Source: an uncultured Clostridia bacterium (GTDB lineage Bacteria; Bacillota; Clostridia; Oscillospirales; CAG-272). Taken from it: 23,054 nt of DNA. The stretch covers positions 1-23,054 of the forward strand of contig CANQMJ010000022.1 in NCBI GenBank assembly GCA_947624945.1, in the 5' to 3' direction. The translations under genes and the position numbers were made by a program. Each line of letters opens with the position of its first letter. The first letter of the stretch is position 1. The notes under the pieces were generated by a model. That model was given only the letters and a program-made list of their open reading frames with translations, was not told the origin of the DNA and searched no databases. Below, piece by piece: positions 22,087 through 23,054 of this stretch.

Positions 22087-23054
22087 ATGAGCAGATCTCG
22101 TACTCGTGGAGAGGGATCAATACGTCAACGGCCAAACGGTCTTTGGAAAGTCCGAATTACACTCAATGTCGATTTTGAGTCCGGTGCACCGAAACGCATA
22201 TCACGATATGCACATACACATGAAGAAGCAGTTAGAATCCTGCATGAACTATCGTTTATGAATGAGCACAATCCGAGCAGTTTCAATCCGGTCAAACTCG
22301 GTGAATGGCTCGATCTCTGCCTGTCCGTTTACATAAAAAACTCTGTAAAGCAATCTACGTTCGTATCATATGCCGGTTATGTTCGCACATATTTCAAACC
22401 GTCTCTCGGAGACATATATCTGCGGGACATCACTCCGCGTCTTTTGCAGCAATACTACAACTATCTTTACGAAAACGGTATTTTGTCTCCAAAGTCGATA
22501 TCGAACCTTAATCTGTTTCTGCATCATGCTCTCGAATATGCCGTTGCAGAAGGATACATACAAACCAACCCTGCAGAGAATGTATCTCTTCCACGCCGTG
22601 AAAAAGCGCAAGTCGACATACTTACACGCGATGAGCAGTTCGCACTCATGCAGGCAAGGTATCAGCACAGATACGGCGTTTTTATCCGACTTACCCTTTT
22701 CACGGGACTACGCATAGGCGAGCTGCTCGGATTGCGTTGGGATGATATCGACTTTCTCGGGAGGCTTCTCCATGTGCGCAGAACACTGAACAGACTTTGC
22801 AAAGTCAACAACCCCGCAAATCCCAATGACGCAACAACGGAGATAGTTTTGCAGTCGCCAAAGTCAGAGAATTCCATGCGGGTTGTTCCGCTTCTCCCGG
22901 AAACGATCAACGATCTTTTGGCATGGCGCGAGGTACAAAAGCAGGATGCCGCTATGTCGCCGGGCACATACGTTGACAGCGGAATGATCGTGACGAATCC
23001 GAACGGCGGAATGATAGAGCCGAGAACATTTCATGACTATTACGAAGCTATCCT
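22087..23054 (+). CDS. Tyrosine recombinase (phage/ICE integrase), cut by the window edge
   Basis: Integrase that would insert and excise a mobile element at an attachment site. Open from the ATG at 22087 (AAGGAG 10 nt upstream) for 322 codons to the window end. An N-terminal AP2-like arm-binding segment (about 1-55, GEGSIRQRPNGLWKVRI) is followed by a SAM-like core-binding domain (about 65-165, ending TNPAENVSLPRR) and the start of the catalytic domain (from about 175). The first catalytic Arg is R209 in TGLRIGELLGLRW and the likely catalytic Lys is K259 in SPKSENSMRVVPL. The HxxR, H/W and Tyr motifs would lie beyond the window. No excisionase gene is evident upstream. Confidence 0.93.
   Translation, partial: MSRSRTRGEGSIRQRPNGLWKVRITLNVDFESGAPKRISRYAHTHEEAVRILHELSFMNEHNPSSFNPVKLGEWLDLCLSVYIKNSVKQSTFVSYAGYVRTYFKPSLGDIYLRDITPRLLQQYYNYLYENGILSPKSISNLNLFLHHALEYAVAEGYIQTNPAENVSLPRREKAQVDILTRDEQFALMQARYQHRYGVFIRLTLFTGLRIGELLGLRWDDIDFLGRLLHVRRTLNRLCKVNNPANPNDATTEIVLQSPKSENSMRVVPLLPETINDLLAWREVQKQDAAMSPGTYVDSGMIVTNPNGGMIEPRTFHDYYEAI

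Overview
The window looks like an accessory region of a low-to-mid GC Gram-positive gut-type Firmicute (Clostridia-like). The signs are strong AGGAGG-type ribosome binding sites, sigma-A-like promoters, very long secreted wall proteins with C-terminal sorting-type signals, and pieces of an integrative or mobilizable element at the right end. The genus cannot be read from this sequence.

Layout, left to right. Positions 1-332 hold no supported gene. From 366 to about 20,230 every sizeable gene is on the minus strand, so the reading order is right to left. This block contains three giant modular surface proteins: A (15589-20227, broken), B (10466-15115, intact, von Willebrand A domain at the tip) and C (366-8516, intact, 2716 aa, beta-helix N-terminus and about 18 Ig-like stalk modules). 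An AP2-domain DNA-binding protein gene lies directly upstream of C (8608-9351). A decayed relative of it lies directly upstream of B (15269-15587). A serine recombinase gene (9562-10167) sits next to the AP2 gene.

The most notable feature is between the recombinase and the AP2 gene. Two 26-bp serine-recombinase-type crossover sites (9386-9411 and 9533-9558) lie in inverted orientation, with central dinucleotides GT and AC. They flank a near-consensus sigma-A promoter (TTGACT, 17 bp, TATATT) that now points at the AP2 gene and adhesin C. This has the architecture of an invertible-promoter phase switch: the recombinase would flip the promoter, turning AP2 plus the giant adhesin on or off. In the flipped state the antisense transcript would run into a T-tract-flanked palindrome that looks like a terminator.

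The adhesin genes also vary by other routes. C and A share a 151-bp identical block inside a chimeric terminal module. A has lost its wall anchor by an out-of-frame deletion and carries two homopolymer frameshifts. B has a nine-G tract where its Shine-Dalgarno sequence should be, and 23 copies of a 15-bp repeat near its wall anchor.

The right end (20,560-23,054) holds mobile-element parts: a short HUH relaxase on the minus strand; on the plus strand a promoter, the 3' remnant of a second serine recombinase, overlapping micro-ORFs (one a 29-aa membrane peptide, and two related ones carrying an ILEPL motif) and a terminator; then a tyrosine integrase cut by the window edge.
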